Below, piece by piece: positions 1-9,643 of a DNA stretch of 64,000 bases. Source of the stretch: Ignavibacteria bacterium (GTDB taxonomy: Bacteria; Bacteroidota; Ignavibacteria; Tepidaquicellales; Tepidaquicellaceae); NCBI GenBank assembly GCA_028714695.1, contig JAQTLX010000015.1, positions 33,250-97,249 of the forward strand, in the 5' to 3' direction. How positions within the stretch are numbered: the stretch's first letter is position 1; every line of letters begins with the position of its first letter. Position numbers and translations under genes: made by a program. Below the pieces are notes generated by a model that saw nothing but the letters and a program-made list of their open reading frames with translations, ran no database searches and was not told where the DNA came from.

Positions 1-2
1 TC

Positions 3-719
3 GGCAAAATATACAATCAGTGCAGAAATGTTTTGTTTTTTTCAAAGAAAGATATTGAGACTACAAACAAAGAATTTAATCTTGGAGATAAAGCGAAGTT
101 ATGCCTGATACCTCACGAACTGGATGAAAAAATGGACTATGCAGCATCAAACCCTTACCCATCGGATTCCCGTTCTATTTTGTTTGTCGGTTCGCTGTCC
201 CCTTTTTTCAATCAGGATGCAGTTAAGTATTTCGTTTCGGAAATTTTCCCGAAGATTCTTAAAGAAATACCTGATTCTTTGTTTTATATTGTAGGACAGG
301 GAGCACCGCAGGAAATTATTGATTTAGGTAAGCGGAAAAATGTTATTGTAACCGGTAAAGTAAGTGATGACGAATTAAAGAGTTATATAATTCACGCCGA
401 TGTTTATGTTTCGCCTTTAAGAACCGGGACAGGATTAAAGACAAAAATCATAGAGGCGTTGAAGTTCGGAAAAGCAATTGTGTCGACATCTCATTCACTT
501 AATGCTTTATGGGGATTTAACGATGACAATATCCGAATAACAGATGATACAACAGTGTTTTCAAAAGAAATTGTGACTATATTAAATAATGAGAACAGGA
601 AATTGCAACTTGGGAAAAATGCAAGAATTTTATTTGAAAATGAATATTCAAACAAAGCGTTGAAACCGAAATTATTGGAAGTGATAAACGGATTAAATAA
701 AAGCAACAATGGAAAATAA
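3..719 (+). CDS. GT4 family glycosyltransferase, 5' truncated by window edge
   Basis: This is the C-terminal GT-B half of a family 4 glycosyltransferase, presumably transferring a nucleotide-sugar donor to a lipid-linked glycan at the inner membrane. The reading frame is open to the left edge (codons from nt 3). A TTG at 33 could be taken as a start, but the preceding codons read on as typical GT4 sequence (IYNQCRNVLFFSKKD), so the gene begins outside the window. Visible motifs are the Rossmann opening ILFVGSLSP, the loop IVGQGAP, and the donor-binding PLRTGTGLKTKIIEALKFG. It overlaps the next gene by 11 nt, which suggests translational coupling in a polysaccharide operon. The specific sugar cannot be read from the sequence. 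Confidence 0.85.
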   Translation, partial: GKIYNQCRNVLFFSKKDIETTNKEFNLGDKAKLCLIPHELDEKMDYAASNPYPSDSRSILFVGSLSPFFNQDAVKYFVSEIFPKILKEIPDSLFYIVGQGAPQEIIDLGKRKNVIVTGKVSDDELKSYIIHADVYVSPLRTGTGLKTKIIEALKFGKAIVSTSHSLNALWGFNDDNIRITDDTTVFSKEIVTILNNENRKLQLGKNARILFENEYSNKALKPKLLEVINGLNKSNNGK

Positions 720-2217
720 GATAGTTTCGTTTCATAAGTTTTTGGAAAAAACAGTTTATCCCGAATTTCCGTTCAATCCTCCTGAAATTTTTCCCGAATT
801 CAGTTCGTTTGATTACATGAAAATAAACAGCGGCAACAAAATTTATTCCGCTGTCAGAGATTTGCTCGTAAATTTTGAATTCGATAAAAATAATATCGGG
901 AATGAGAATTGGAATCCGTTTGGTGATTTTGTGAAAGAAGGACAGAAAATATTAATTAAACCGAATTTAGTTACACATTATCACGTCAAAGGCAAAGAGG
1001 GATTGCTCTGGAGTATATCAAACCCCTCTATAATAAGAGTACTAATAGATTATTGTATTAAAGCGATTGGAAAGAGCGGAAAAATAATCATTGGCGATAC
1101 ACCGGTAGAAAGCTGCAAATTTGACGAGTTGACGGAAACCATCGGATTGAAACAATTAATTAAATTCTACAACGAATCAGGCTACGATAATATCGAATTA
1201 ATGGATTTCAGAACTTACGAAACGACATATTACCCGAACTCCAATATTGAGACTAAAGAATTAATAGGCGATCCGGACGGATATACTGATATCGATTTGG
1301 GAAACAATAGCCTCTTTGACGAACTTGAGAAGAAAAAAGGTCCTCAGAATTACTATACACTTGGAGACCATACGGTGAATCACGAAAATCCCCGCAGTAA
1401 AATCGAAGGATTACCGAATAAATATCACAAATTAAATAAACATATTTACAGGATACCAAATTCAGTTTTAACATGCGACTTTGTAATTAATGTAGCCAAA
1501 TTGAAAACACATAAATTCGCGGGCTCTACACTTCTACTGAAAAATATCGTGGGTATTACACAGGGAAAAGAATTTTTACCTCACAGACGGCCGGGTACTC
1601 CGGAAGAAGGAGGCGATTCTTTCAGAGATTACCCTTCGGCGAAATATTTATTCGGTATCAGAATGAAAAAAATATTTTTCAAGACTCTCGGGAATAAATT
1701 GTCGCTGACAGCAAAGAAAATCTATCATTTGGCTATACCGGAAAAACTTCCTCATGAAAAACATTCCGAACCTCTATGGGGCGACTGGCATGGAAACGAT
1801 ACAATATGGAGATCGATTCTTGATTTAAATATCATTCTGAAATACGCGAATAAAAGCGGATTAAATTCAGTAAAACAAAGAAACTTCCTTGGAATTATAG
1901 ACGGAGTAATCGGTATGGACCATGAAGGTCCTATGCAGGGTTTGCCGGTTGAAAGCAATTTAATCATTGCCTCCAAACAACCTGTTGCGGGTGATATACT
2001 CGGTTCTTATTTAATGGGTTTCAACCCAATGTACATACCTGTTATTGCCAATTCGCGAAATATACGTAAATACGAAATTGACAATATTAATCTTAATACA
2101 GATAACATTTCGGGAAATATACCTCTCAACGAAGCAGTTTCAATATTTATTCCTACAAAAGGCTGGTATGATACTCTTTACAATACATTTATGGATTTCA
2201 AAAATTTCAACAAATGA
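709..2217 (+). CDS. DUF362 domain-containing protein
   Basis: A 502-residue DUF362 (PF04015) protein. Diagnostic segments are KPNLV (84-88), GDTPVESC (129-136) and the family signature AKLKTHKFAGSTLLLKN (about 263-279). DUF362 proteins are of unsettled function; many occur with iron-sulfur or redox proteins, but no ferredoxin cysteine cluster is visible here. It sits inside a glycosyltransferase cluster, overlapping the upstream gene by 11 nt and the next one by 4 nt (ATGA-type junction), so it is probably co-translated with polysaccharide genes. A role in modifying the glycan or its carrier is inference only. Confidence 0.8.
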   Translation: MENKIVSFHKFLEKTVYPEFPFNPPEIFPEFSSFDYMKINSGNKIYSAVRDLLVNFEFDKNNIGNENWNPFGDFVKEGQKILIKPNLVTHYHVKGKEGLLWSISNPSIIRVLIDYCIKAIGKSGKIIIGDTPVESCKFDELTETIGLKQLIKFYNESGYDNIELMDFRTYETTYYPNSNIETKELIGDPDGYTDIDLGNNSLFDELEKKKGPQNYYTLGDHTVNHENPRSKIEGLPNKYHKLNKHIYRIPNSVLTCDFVINVAKLKTHKFAGSTLLLKNIVGITQGKEFLPHRRPGTPEEGGDSFRDYPSAKYLFGIRMKKIFFKTLGNKLSLTAKKIYHLAIPEKLPHEKHSEPLWGDWHGNDTIWRSILDLNIILKYANKSGLNSVKQRNFLGIIDGVIGMDHEGPMQGLPVESNLIIASKQPVAGDILGSYLMGFNPMYIPVIANSRNIRKYEIDNINLNTDNISGNIPLNEAVSIFIPTKGWYDTLYNTFMDFKNFNK

Positions 2218-2738
2218 CGTACAAAACAATTAACGGAAATATATACAGCATTGCGATATTCGATGTCGTTAGTATTACACTGGCATTTTTACTCCCCTCA
2301 TTTGTTCATCTTGCCAATTTCAATTTATATCTTCTGGAACCTTTCAGAATAGTATTAATTTTTTCTTTTCTTCTTCGCAGCAGAGTCAATGCGGTATTAT
2401 TGGCAATACTGCTTCCGGTGATTACGTTATTAATATCAAACCATCCCAGTTTATATAAAGGTTCAATAATCATTACCGAACTTCTGATTAATACGTTCTT
2501 AATTATTTTATTCGAAAAGAAGAACATGAATTATTTTCTTGCCTGCGCGGCATCAATAATAATTTCAAAAATCTTCTACTATGGGATAAAGTATTTCTAT
2601 TTAAGAAACGGTATTATGGAAGGAGATCTAATTGCCACGCCAATAATTACGCAAATTCTTGTCATGCTTTTGTTAAGCGCAGTGTATTATTTCTTAAACA
2701 GAAATATCGATTTCAAGAAAAGAAGTTTTAACAATTAA
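2214..2738 (+). CDS. integral membrane protein, possibly ECF-type S-component-like
   Basis: A 174-residue, very hydrophobic protein with about five predicted membrane segments and short polar loops. The pattern of a first helix, a loop ending in a proline/arginine, and a run of small-residue helices recalls ECF transporter substrate-binding (S) components or MreD-like proteins, but no decisive motif is present. The start overlaps the DUF362 stop by 4 nt. The following gene lies in the same frame only 6 nt downstream. The function within the polysaccharide operon is unknown. Confidence 0.6.
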   Translation: MTYKTINGNIYSIAIFDVVSITLAFLLPSFVHLANFNLYLLEPFRIVLIFSFLLRSRVNAVLLAILLPVITLLISNHPSLYKGSIIITELLINTFLIILFEKKNMNYFLACAASIIISKIFYYGIKYFYLRNGIMEGDLIATPIITQILVMLLLSAVYYFLNRNIDFKKRSFNN

Positions 2739-2744
2739 TCGCTA

Positions 2745-3974
2745 TTGGATTTAATCAATCTAAATTCATTTCTTAAATTCGGTTACTTTCTTAAGTATCA
2801 AAGCAGTATTAAACTTGATTTTTCAGGTTTAAATAAATCGCGTTATTCCGGATTAACTGAAAATGAGATTATTGAGACAGGAAGTAATTTATTTAAAAAA
2901 ATTATATCAGAATATTTCGTTCCCGGGAAGAAACATGTTGTACCGTTAAGCGGAGGTCTGGACAGCAGGGGTTTGCTTGCGGCGCTTCTTGAATTTACTT
3001 CAGCGGAAAATATTTCTACATATACGTTCGGAACTCCTGGTGCGTATGATTTCGAAATAGGAAACACAATTGCAAAAAATACCGGGACAAAACATTTTGC
3101 AATGCCGTTAAACGAACATGAATATTCATTGAATGAGGAAATTGCTCTCTCGCAAAGGACAGACAGCCAAACATTTCTTTTCCATCACCCTCCTTTGAAC
3201 ATATTGGATAATCACTTTTCCGGTCATGTTATATGGTCGGGCTATATAGGTGATTGGATTGCCGGCTCCTATCTCAGGACTAATCCGGCTGATAATATTT
3301 TAGATGCTAAAAAAGGAATCATAGAAAAAGAAACGTTTTCAAGAAATATTAGACTTACTAATGTAAGTGATGACGAATTTAATAATTTGTTTGAATTGCA
3401 TAATTCCATAAATCCCGATTTGCTGAGTTATGAAGAACAAATTGAAGCACAAAACAAACTTATAAAGAACACGGTCCCTAATATTCTTTTTGGCGGATTT
3501 AATTATATCACTCCTTATATAAACGCGGAATGGATTAATTTTTTAATGAACCTTGACAATAAATTCAGGCATGACGAATATATCTTTAAAAAAATACTGT
3601 ATAGATTATCTCCGCGTTTGTTCTCGATGCCTACAAAAACCAATTTAGGATTGCCGTTGAACTCATCAGCCAACAGATTATTGATTAGAAGAATCATAAG
3701 GAAGGCAAAAAATATTTTTAACAGCCGTATATTCACTTTGTTCCCTGATAAAGGAATAAATTATATTTACTTCGCTGACGCGATAAGAAACAGGAGCGAT
3801 ATAAACAAACTGATACATTCATCCGTTATGGATTTATCGGAAAGAAATATCGTCGATTGGATTGATATCAAATCTATATGGAACAAGCATATTTCCAAGA
3901 ATAAAAATTATTCGGAAGCATTAATTCTTCTGGCATCGCTTGAAATTCATTTAAAAGCGGGGAAAGTCGTATAG
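2745..3974 (+). CDS. asparagine synthetase-like protein lacking the glutaminase domain
   Basis: A 409-residue ATP-pyrophosphatase of the asparagine synthetase C-terminal family. The PP-loop PLSGGLDSRGLLAAL (around residues 66-80) is intact. There is no N-terminal Cys-nucleophile glutaminase domain: the frame begins with a TTG immediately after the in-frame stop of the previous gene. It could therefore use free ammonia, take ammonia from a partner, or join an amine other than ammonia to a carboxylate. In a polysaccharide cluster a natural guess is amidation of a uronic acid, by inference. It lies 1 nt upstream of a GT4 gene. Confidence 0.8.
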   Translation: MDLINLNSFLKFGYFLKYQSSIKLDFSGLNKSRYSGLTENEIIETGSNLFKKIISEYFVPGKKHVVPLSGGLDSRGLLAALLEFTSAENISTYTFGTPGAYDFEIGNTIAKNTGTKHFAMPLNEHEYSLNEEIALSQRTDSQTFLFHHPPLNILDNHFSGHVIWSGYIGDWIAGSYLRTNPADNILDAKKGIIEKETFSRNIRLTNVSDDEFNNLFELHNSINPDLLSYEEQIEAQNKLIKNTVPNILFGGFNYITPYINAEWINFLMNLDNKFRHDEYIFKKILYRLSPRLFSMPTKTNLGLPLNSSANRLLIRRIIRKAKNIFNSRIFTLFPDKGINYIYFADAIRNRSDINKLIHSSVMDLSERNIVDWIDIKSIWNKHISKNKNYSEALILLASLEIHLKAGKVV

Positions 3975-3975
3975 A

Positions 3976-5145
3976 ATGAATATCTGCTTCGTAACAAAAT
4001 CGGATTACAATGTAATTAAAAACATAGGCAGAATCAGGGAGCTGCCCGTTGAATTGAGCAAACTCGGGAATAAAGTATCATTGATTACAGCAATCTACGG
4101 TAATAAACCGGAAAAGAATGTTTGTGGCAGCGAGTTTCAAAATATCACTTTTATCCCTATCGGGAGTAAGTCTTTCCTGATGTCATTTTTTTATGCAATT
4201 AAATTATTTCTATTTTTCTTTTTTAATACCGGATATATTAAATCTATAGATACATTCATAATTGATTATACTTCCGTTGCCCCTTTGTTTATTTTTATTT
4301 TATTAAGCAGGCTTCGTAAATCAGGAACTAAGTATATTCTTGATATTAGAACAATACCTGTTGATGTTAAGGGCATAAGGGATTTTTTGGCATACTTCGA
4401 ATATGATATGGGAATTAAGATAGCAAGCCTTTTTTGTTCCGGGATTTCGGTAATTACAGAAGATATTAAATGCGATGCGATGAAAAGAGCGCTGAACAAA
4501 AAAGTGAAAATGGAAATATGGAATTCGGGAGTAAATCTTAATACATTTAATTACAAATCCGAACCTGCTTCTTTGTCCGGAATTATAAATGAAGGTGATT
4601 TTGTGTTGATACATCATGGTGTTCTGAGCCTCAATAGAGGTATTATCGAATTGGCAAAATCCATGGAGATTGTGAGCAGGCAGAACAGTAAAATTAAACT
4701 GCTGATTATCGGAAGCGGTCCGGCATACGGAAGGTTAAAAGAGATTATTGATATTTCAGGATTATCCGAATCCGTATACTTGACAGGACAGGTGCCTTAT
4801 GACAAAATTCCGGGTTATATTTCTTTGTGCAGCGCCGGAATAATTCCGCTTCCGGATATGGATTGGTGGAGAGTCAGCAGCCCGCAAAAGTTATTTGAAT
4901 ATATGGCAATGGGAAAACATTTGATTGTATCCGATATAACTGCTCATAAAAAAGTTTTGGGAAACAACGATTTCACAATATACATAAAAAATATTTATCC
5001 GGAATCGATTGCAAATGCTATATTGGAAGCATACGGCAAATGGTCCGATTCCGATATTAACTTTGATGCAATTAAATTAATATCATCGAATTATACCTGG
5101 GAAATTCAGGCAAACAAAATTAATAATTTTATACATAGTGTCTAA
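3976..5145 (+). CDS. GT4 family glycosyltransferase
   Basis: A 389-residue GT-B glycosyltransferase. The N-terminal acceptor domain begins MNICFVTKSD; a hydrophobic helix pair near residues 68-110 may associate with the membrane. The C-terminal half has the donor-site features LIIGSGPAYGRLKEII, a GQVPYDKIPGYISLCSAGIIPLP stretch and SPQKLFEYMAMGK, whose PxKxxEYxAxGK pattern replaces the classic EX7E. The ATG at 3976 directly follows the preceding stop, and the 3' end overlaps the polymerase gene by 8 nt. It is likely cytoplasmic and membrane-associated, adding one sugar of the repeat unit. Confidence 0.87.
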   Translation: MNICFVTKSDYNVIKNIGRIRELPVELSKLGNKVSLITAIYGNKPEKNVCGSEFQNITFIPIGSKSFLMSFFYAIKLFLFFFFNTGYIKSIDTFIIDYTSVAPLFIFILLSRLRKSGTKYILDIRTIPVDVKGIRDFLAYFEYDMGIKIASLFCSGISVITEDIKCDAMKRALNKKVKMEIWNSGVNLNTFNYKSEPASLSGIINEGDFVLIHHGVLSLNRGIIELAKSMEIVSRQNSKIKLLIIGSGPAYGRLKEIIDISGLSESVYLTGQVPYDKIPGYISLCSAGIIPLPDMDWWRVSSPQKLFEYMAMGKHLIVSDITAHKKVLGNNDFTIYIKNIYPESIANAILEAYGKWSDSDINFDAIKLISSNYTWEIQANKINNFIHSV

Positions 5146-6412
5146 AAGTTCATTATCCGAGTATTCGAAAAAAGCAGAAGTATATTTATTTCTCTTTAGT
5201 ATTCACTATTATGCTTATCATACTATAATTTCTTCTCTGCTTTTCAATTTTCAGAATGAAGACCGAATAATAAAAAGCATTCTGGATTTTATTATAATCA
5301 TATGGTCAATATTCATTTTGTACAATAAAAAGACTTATGATAAGATGTACGGCAAGTTCATTGGGATTCTGCTGCTTATCTCCACAGCAACGTTTCTATT
5401 TAATTACGACGAAGTAAGTTTCCTCACCCATTTGAACGGTTTAAGAGATCCTATGTTAATGGTTTGTTCTTTTATTATCACTATGTACATTATAAATGAG
5501 CACTCTGAATACATTGTGCCCAGAATGAACAAACTGCTTATTTATTTTTGTATTATAAATATCCCTGTCTCCTTTTATCAGTTTTCACTTTATGGCGCAA
5601 GCGATGGAGTCGGAGGAACATTTCTATTAGGCGGCAGCGGTCTGTTGACTCAAATCTTATTCTTAATAAATTTTTTCCTTGTCCTGATTTATGCGCCGGA
5701 TATAAACAGCGATAAAATAAATATCAAAAAATTCATTATTATTTTACTGCTGTTATTTCCGACTTTTATCAATGAAACCAAAATATCATATCCGCTTTTT
5801 GCGTTATATTTTGTTTTCCTTTTTAAAGGGACAATAAGCATAACAAAATCATTTGCTGTTTTAGTCCTGGGATTTATTATTCTCAATATGTTTCAGATAA
5901 TTTATTTTGAGACGCTCGGTGAATCCGATGATATGGATATATTCACAAACAAAGATTATCTGACAGCATATTTATTCAGCACCGAAGATAAAGAAGATAT
6001 GTCAAGATTCGGCAGGGTTGAAATTGCCTATGATTTAAATAAAGATGTTCCGCACAAACTTCTGTTAGGTAACGGGTACGGGATTTTCAAAGGACAGAAT
6101 ATTTTAGGTACCGTAAAAAGAGGTGATTACTTGAATTATCTCTATAAAGGAACCGTGCTGTTTATATTTGATGCATTTATGCAGGGAGGAATATTTTTGA
6201 TTATATATGTATTCCTGTTTTTCTGGTATGCAATCTATTCTATAAAACGAGGTTCTTACAAAAAAATCATAAACTTTAGATATTTCATTATGATTTTTAT
6301 TTTTATCGCCGGCGTTTATAATACTTTCTATTTTGAATCTTTCTGCATTTTTATAACCGCGTATATAATAAATTATTTACGATTCCAGAATAATATTGGG
6401 AAAATCCAATAA
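5138..6412 (+). CDS. Wzy-like O-antigen/EPS polymerase
   Basis: A 424-residue polytopic membrane protein with about ten to eleven hydrophobic segments and one large polar loop (roughly residues 265-345, containing SRFGRVEIAYDL and LLGNGYGIFKG). This topology and the loop sequence RFGRxE...LLGxGxG are typical of Wzy/WaaL-type polymerases that join lipid-linked repeat units in the periplasm. Start GTG at 5138 overlaps the previous gene by 8 nt. No flippase (Wzx) or chain-length regulator (Wzz) gene is visible in the window; both may lie upstream. Confidence 0.75.
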   Translation: MSKSSLSEYSKKAEVYLFLFSIHYYAYHTIISSLLFNFQNEDRIIKSILDFIIIIWSIFILYNKKTYDKMYGKFIGILLLISTATFLFNYDEVSFLTHLNGLRDPMLMVCSFIITMYIINEHSEYIVPRMNKLLIYFCIINIPVSFYQFSLYGASDGVGGTFLLGGSGLLTQILFLINFFLVLIYAPDINSDKINIKKFIIILLLLFPTFINETKISYPLFALYFVFLFKGTISITKSFAVLVLGFIILNMFQIIYFETLGESDDMDIFTNKDYLTAYLFSTEDKEDMSRFGRVEIAYDLNKDVPHKLLLGNGYGIFKGQNILGTVKRGDYLNYLYKGTVLFIFDAFMQGGIFLIIYVFLFFWYAIYSIKRGSYKKIINFRYFIMIFIFIAGVYNTFYFESFCIFITAYIINYLRFQNNIGKIQ

Positions 6413-7496
6413 CATCGTACTGCTGTTTCTGAAAATACCTCCTCCATTCGGCGGAGGGGAGATTATTAACCAATTGATCTTTAATTGCCTGAAGGAAGAC
6501 AACTTCAGAATATTTTTAATAGAATCCAGCGTTAAATCCAACAAATCAACTCAGGGAAGACTATCGCTCTGTAATTTATACTGGGGATTTAAGTTTATTA
6601 AGGACTCTATACACTCAATAATAGGTATCAGACCTTATAAAATTTACATAAGTCTGCCTAAAGATTCTCTTTCGTTTTTTAGAAATTCGCTGACAATACT
6701 TTTTGCCAAACTATTGGGAATAACTGTTTACGGCGATTTAGCAGGCACTTCATTTACGTTTATGGATGGGAATAATGTAATGATGAAAATCTACGGTAAA
6801 TACATTTTTAATAAGATTGACAGCATCAGGATTCTGGGGGACAACGTCAAGAATTATATTCCTTATGTAAAAAAAGACAAATTATTTTCTCTTTCAAACG
6901 GAATCGGCAAAAACGATTTTTTCACCGTAGATTCGAAACAACTTAGCCGGGATACACTGAATTTAATTTATGTCGGTTCCCTTGAGCCGTCAAAAGGCAT
7001 AAAAGAATTGTTTTCGGCAATTAAATTATGCAATGATAATAATTTAAAGATTAAAATTAACATTTTAGGCGAATGGATTAATACCAGTTTCAAAAAGGAA
7101 ATAATGAAATTTGTTGAAGACAATAGATTAAAAGATATCATCGAGTTTCACGGCTTATTAGTTGATAAGAGTAAATGGGAAGTATTCATTGACTCAGATG
7201 TTTTAATTCACCCTACTAAATGGGACGGACAGCCCGTCACTATTTTGGAGGCAATGAGTCTAGGACTTGGCGTGATAACAACAAATGTCGGCGCTATACC
7301 CGATACTATACAAAACATGCACAATGGCATAATATTATCCGACTCAAATCCGATGGGAATATACAATGCCGTAAAAAACATTTATTATGACAGGGAGTTG
7401 CTACAATCTTTTTCGGCAAATAACATTAATACCTTCAGGAATAATTTAACCCATGATATTTTTATTGATAAATTCCGGAAATGGCTTCTCAAATAA
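6396..7496 (+). CDS. GT4 family glycosyltransferase
   Basis: A 366-residue GT-B enzyme. The N terminus contains the glycine-rich PPPFGGGEIINQL loop of GT4 acceptor domains. The C-terminal donor domain shows LIYVGSLEPSKGIKELFSAI, INILGEW, a FHGLLVDKSK segment and the motif HPTKWDGQPVTILEAMSLGLGVITT, in which the E of ILEAM corresponds to the conserved donor-binding glutamate. The start is TTG at 6396 and overlaps the polymerase gene by 17 nt, so a slightly later start is possible. Confidence 0.85.
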   Translation: MGKSNNIVLLFLKIPPPFGGGEIINQLIFNCLKEDNFRIFLIESSVKSNKSTQGRLSLCNLYWGFKFIKDSIHSIIGIRPYKIYISLPKDSLSFFRNSLTILFAKLLGITVYGDLAGTSFTFMDGNNVMMKIYGKYIFNKIDSIRILGDNVKNYIPYVKKDKLFSLSNGIGKNDFFTVDSKQLSRDTLNLIYVGSLEPSKGIKELFSAIKLCNDNNLKIKINILGEWINTSFKKEIMKFVEDNRLKDIIEFHGLLVDKSKWEVFIDSDVLIHPTKWDGQPVTILEAMSLGLGVITTNVGAIPDTIQNMHNGIILSDSNPMGIYNAVKNIYYDRELLQSFSANNINTFRNNLTHDIFIDKFRKWLLK

Positions 7497-7535
7497 CAGT
7501 GTATTCTTTAAATAAATAAAAACAAATATCATATT

Positions 7536-9614
7536 TTGTGCGGAATAATAGGATTTATAGGCATCGGTAATAAAGAAATACTGGAACGTTGCACAACACT
7601 TCTTGAACATCGCGGTCCGGATGACGCAGGGGTCGAGTGGTTCGATAAATGGAATTCGGGATTCGGACACAGACGGCTTTCAATTATAGACCTCAGCAAA
7701 GCAGGTCACCAGCCTATGTCATCGGCGGACGGCAGATACTGGATTACTTATAACGGCGAAGTGTTTAATTACGCAGACGTTAAAAAGGAATTGGAAGAAC
7801 TAAAGAATGAAGACTCTTCCAAACCAAGATTTATTTTTAAAAGCAAGAGCGATACCGAAGTCATCCTGTACGCTTATATGGCATGGGGCGAAAAATGTCT
7901 CGATAAATTCAATGGTATGTTTGCTTTTGCTATCTTCGATACGCTTAAAGGCGAAGTGTTTATTGTCAGAGACAGACTGGGCATTAAACCTCTCTATTTC
8001 ACCGAAGTGGATGAGGGCCTTATTTTTGCCAGCGAGGCTAAAGCCTTTCTGAAGAGCGGACTTATTAAACTAGAACCTGATTACTATGCTCTTAAGACAC
8101 CTATGCACTATCAGGTTGCGCCCCTAACCGGATTTGACGGTATTTATAAACTTGAAGCCGGACATTTTATTAAATACAAACTTAAACATTCGAACGATAC
8201 GGGGAAGAACGGCGTTCGGAATAATTCAGCAGACAGGTTGGCTCCTATAACCGGTAATATTAAAAAAATTCTTGCGGCAGAGAGTAACGGCAGTAAGTTC
8301 GATACCGGTTTAAGAGATGATATTACCCGTTCAGTCAGCAACCTTGAGATTACAAGGTGGTGGGAGATTAAAGTGTCTGAAAATGACAACAGAAGCGAGA
8401 AAGAACTTGTCGATGAACTCGATGAATTATTAAATGATTCGGTTAGACTGCAGATGGTCAGCGATGTCCCCGTCGGTCTTTTCCTTAGCGGGGGTCTTGA
8501 TTCCTCTATAATTGCCGCTCTGATGAGAAAGCACTATAAAGGTTCGATAAATGCTTTTACAATAAAATTTTCAAAGGATGATCAAAAATTCGAAAAACTT
8601 GAGGACGACAGTTACTGGGCTAAAAAAGTCGCCGATCTTTTTGAGTTCAATTACGAAGAAATGATTGTCAAACCCGAAACGGAAAAACTTTTGCCGCATA
8701 TGGTTTACCATCTTGATGAACCCGTTGCAGACCCTGCTGCGATTAATACTTACCTTATTTCGAAATTCGCGAGACAAAACAATATTAAAGTTCTATTAAG
8801 CGGGATGGGAGGCGATGAGATTTTTGCAGGCTACAGAAAACAACTTGCATGTCTTAGAGCGGATACTTACAAGAAATATATCCCTAAATTAATTCGGAAT
8901 TGGGTCGAACGATATTATAAGAACATACACGTTGCAAGCAGTATAGAAGGTTTCAAATTAAACCGCTGGATAAAAAGATTTCTTTCATTTGCTTCATATG
9001 AAAGATTTGAAAGATTCCTTCTTTCGGATATCGGTCTTAATATTAAGGATTATGAAAATGTATTCAATAATTCAATAAAATACACAGATTCTTTCTATTA
9101 TTTGAAAGAGAAGAAACTGTTTGACGAAATAGACGCTTCTTATCTGACAAAGATGTGCTATTGCGATACTAATACATTTATGATTTCTCATAACCTGATT
9201 TATTCAGATAAGGCAAGTATGATGGCAGGTGTTGAAACAAGACCGCCGCTAATCGACCATAGAATAGTCGAATTCATGTTCAGACTTCCGCCGAAATACA
9301 GGATTAACGGAAATAAACAAAAATATCTTCTTAAAAAAGTTGCAGAGCGTTATCTCCCCAAAAATATAGTGAACAGACCAAAGGCTCCTTTCGGCTCACC
9401 CCTGCGTTCATGGGTAAAGGGAGTTCTCGCATCCGATATCGACAAAAAACTCAGTATTGAAAATATCAGCAAGAAAAAATTTCTTAATGCAGAGAAAATC
9501 AGGGATATCGTTATGCGCGACAGAAGCGGCAAAGAAGATCTCGCACATGTAGTGTACAGATTCCTTGTACTTATGACATGGTGGGATACTTTTTTTACAG
9601 ATTCGTTTTTTTAA
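7536..9614 (+). CDS. asnB: asparagine synthase (glutamine-hydrolysing) family protein
   Basis: A 692-residue class II amidotransferase. TTG initiates at 7536 and is followed by TGC, giving the catalytic Cys2 of the MCGIIGF glutaminase terminus. The glutaminase domain covers about residues 1-205 and the PP-loop synthetase domain (FLSGGLDSSIIAAL) about 290-650. A roughly 50-residue polar linker between them (around KHSNDTGKNGVRNN to NLEITRWWEIK) makes it longer than the usual 500-650. In polysaccharide loci this family is often annotated as asparagine synthase but probably amidates a sugar carboxylate; free asparagine synthesis cannot be excluded. A 39-nt gap separates it from the upstream glycosyltransferase. 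Confidence 0.85.
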   Translation: MCGIIGFIGIGNKEILERCTTLLEHRGPDDAGVEWFDKWNSGFGHRRLSIIDLSKAGHQPMSSADGRYWITYNGEVFNYADVKKELEELKNEDSSKPRFIFKSKSDTEVILYAYMAWGEKCLDKFNGMFAFAIFDTLKGEVFIVRDRLGIKPLYFTEVDEGLIFASEAKAFLKSGLIKLEPDYYALKTPMHYQVAPLTGFDGIYKLEAGHFIKYKLKHSNDTGKNGVRNNSADRLAPITGNIKKILAAESNGSKFDTGLRDDITRSVSNLEITRWWEIKVSENDNRSEKELVDELDELLNDSVRLQMVSDVPVGLFLSGGLDSSIIAALMRKHYKGSINAFTIKFSKDDQKFEKLEDDSYWAKKVADLFEFNYEEMIVKPETEKLLPHMVYHLDEPVADPAAINTYLISKFARQNNIKVLLSGMGGDEIFAGYRKQLACLRADTYKKYIPKLIRNWVERYYKNIHVASSIEGFKLNRWIKRFLSFASYERFERFLLSDIGLNIKDYENVFNNSIKYTDSFYYLKEKKLFDEIDASYLTKMCYCDTNTFMISHNLIYSDKASMMAGVETRPPLIDHRIVEFMFRLPPKYRINGNKQKYLLKKVAERYLPKNIVNRPKAPFGSPLRSWVKGVLASDIDKKLSIENISKKKFLNAEKIRDIVMRDRSGKEDLAHVVYRFLVLMTWWDTFFTDSFF

Positions 9615-9643
9615 TTGAAAAGTAAATATTCTTCTATTAAATA

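Noticed and set aside
2214..3974. A frameshift or read-through fusion of the membrane protein with the synthetase-like protein
   Set aside because: Both are in the same frame separated by TAA plus two codons, but each has complete domain boundaries, so two genes are the simpler reading.
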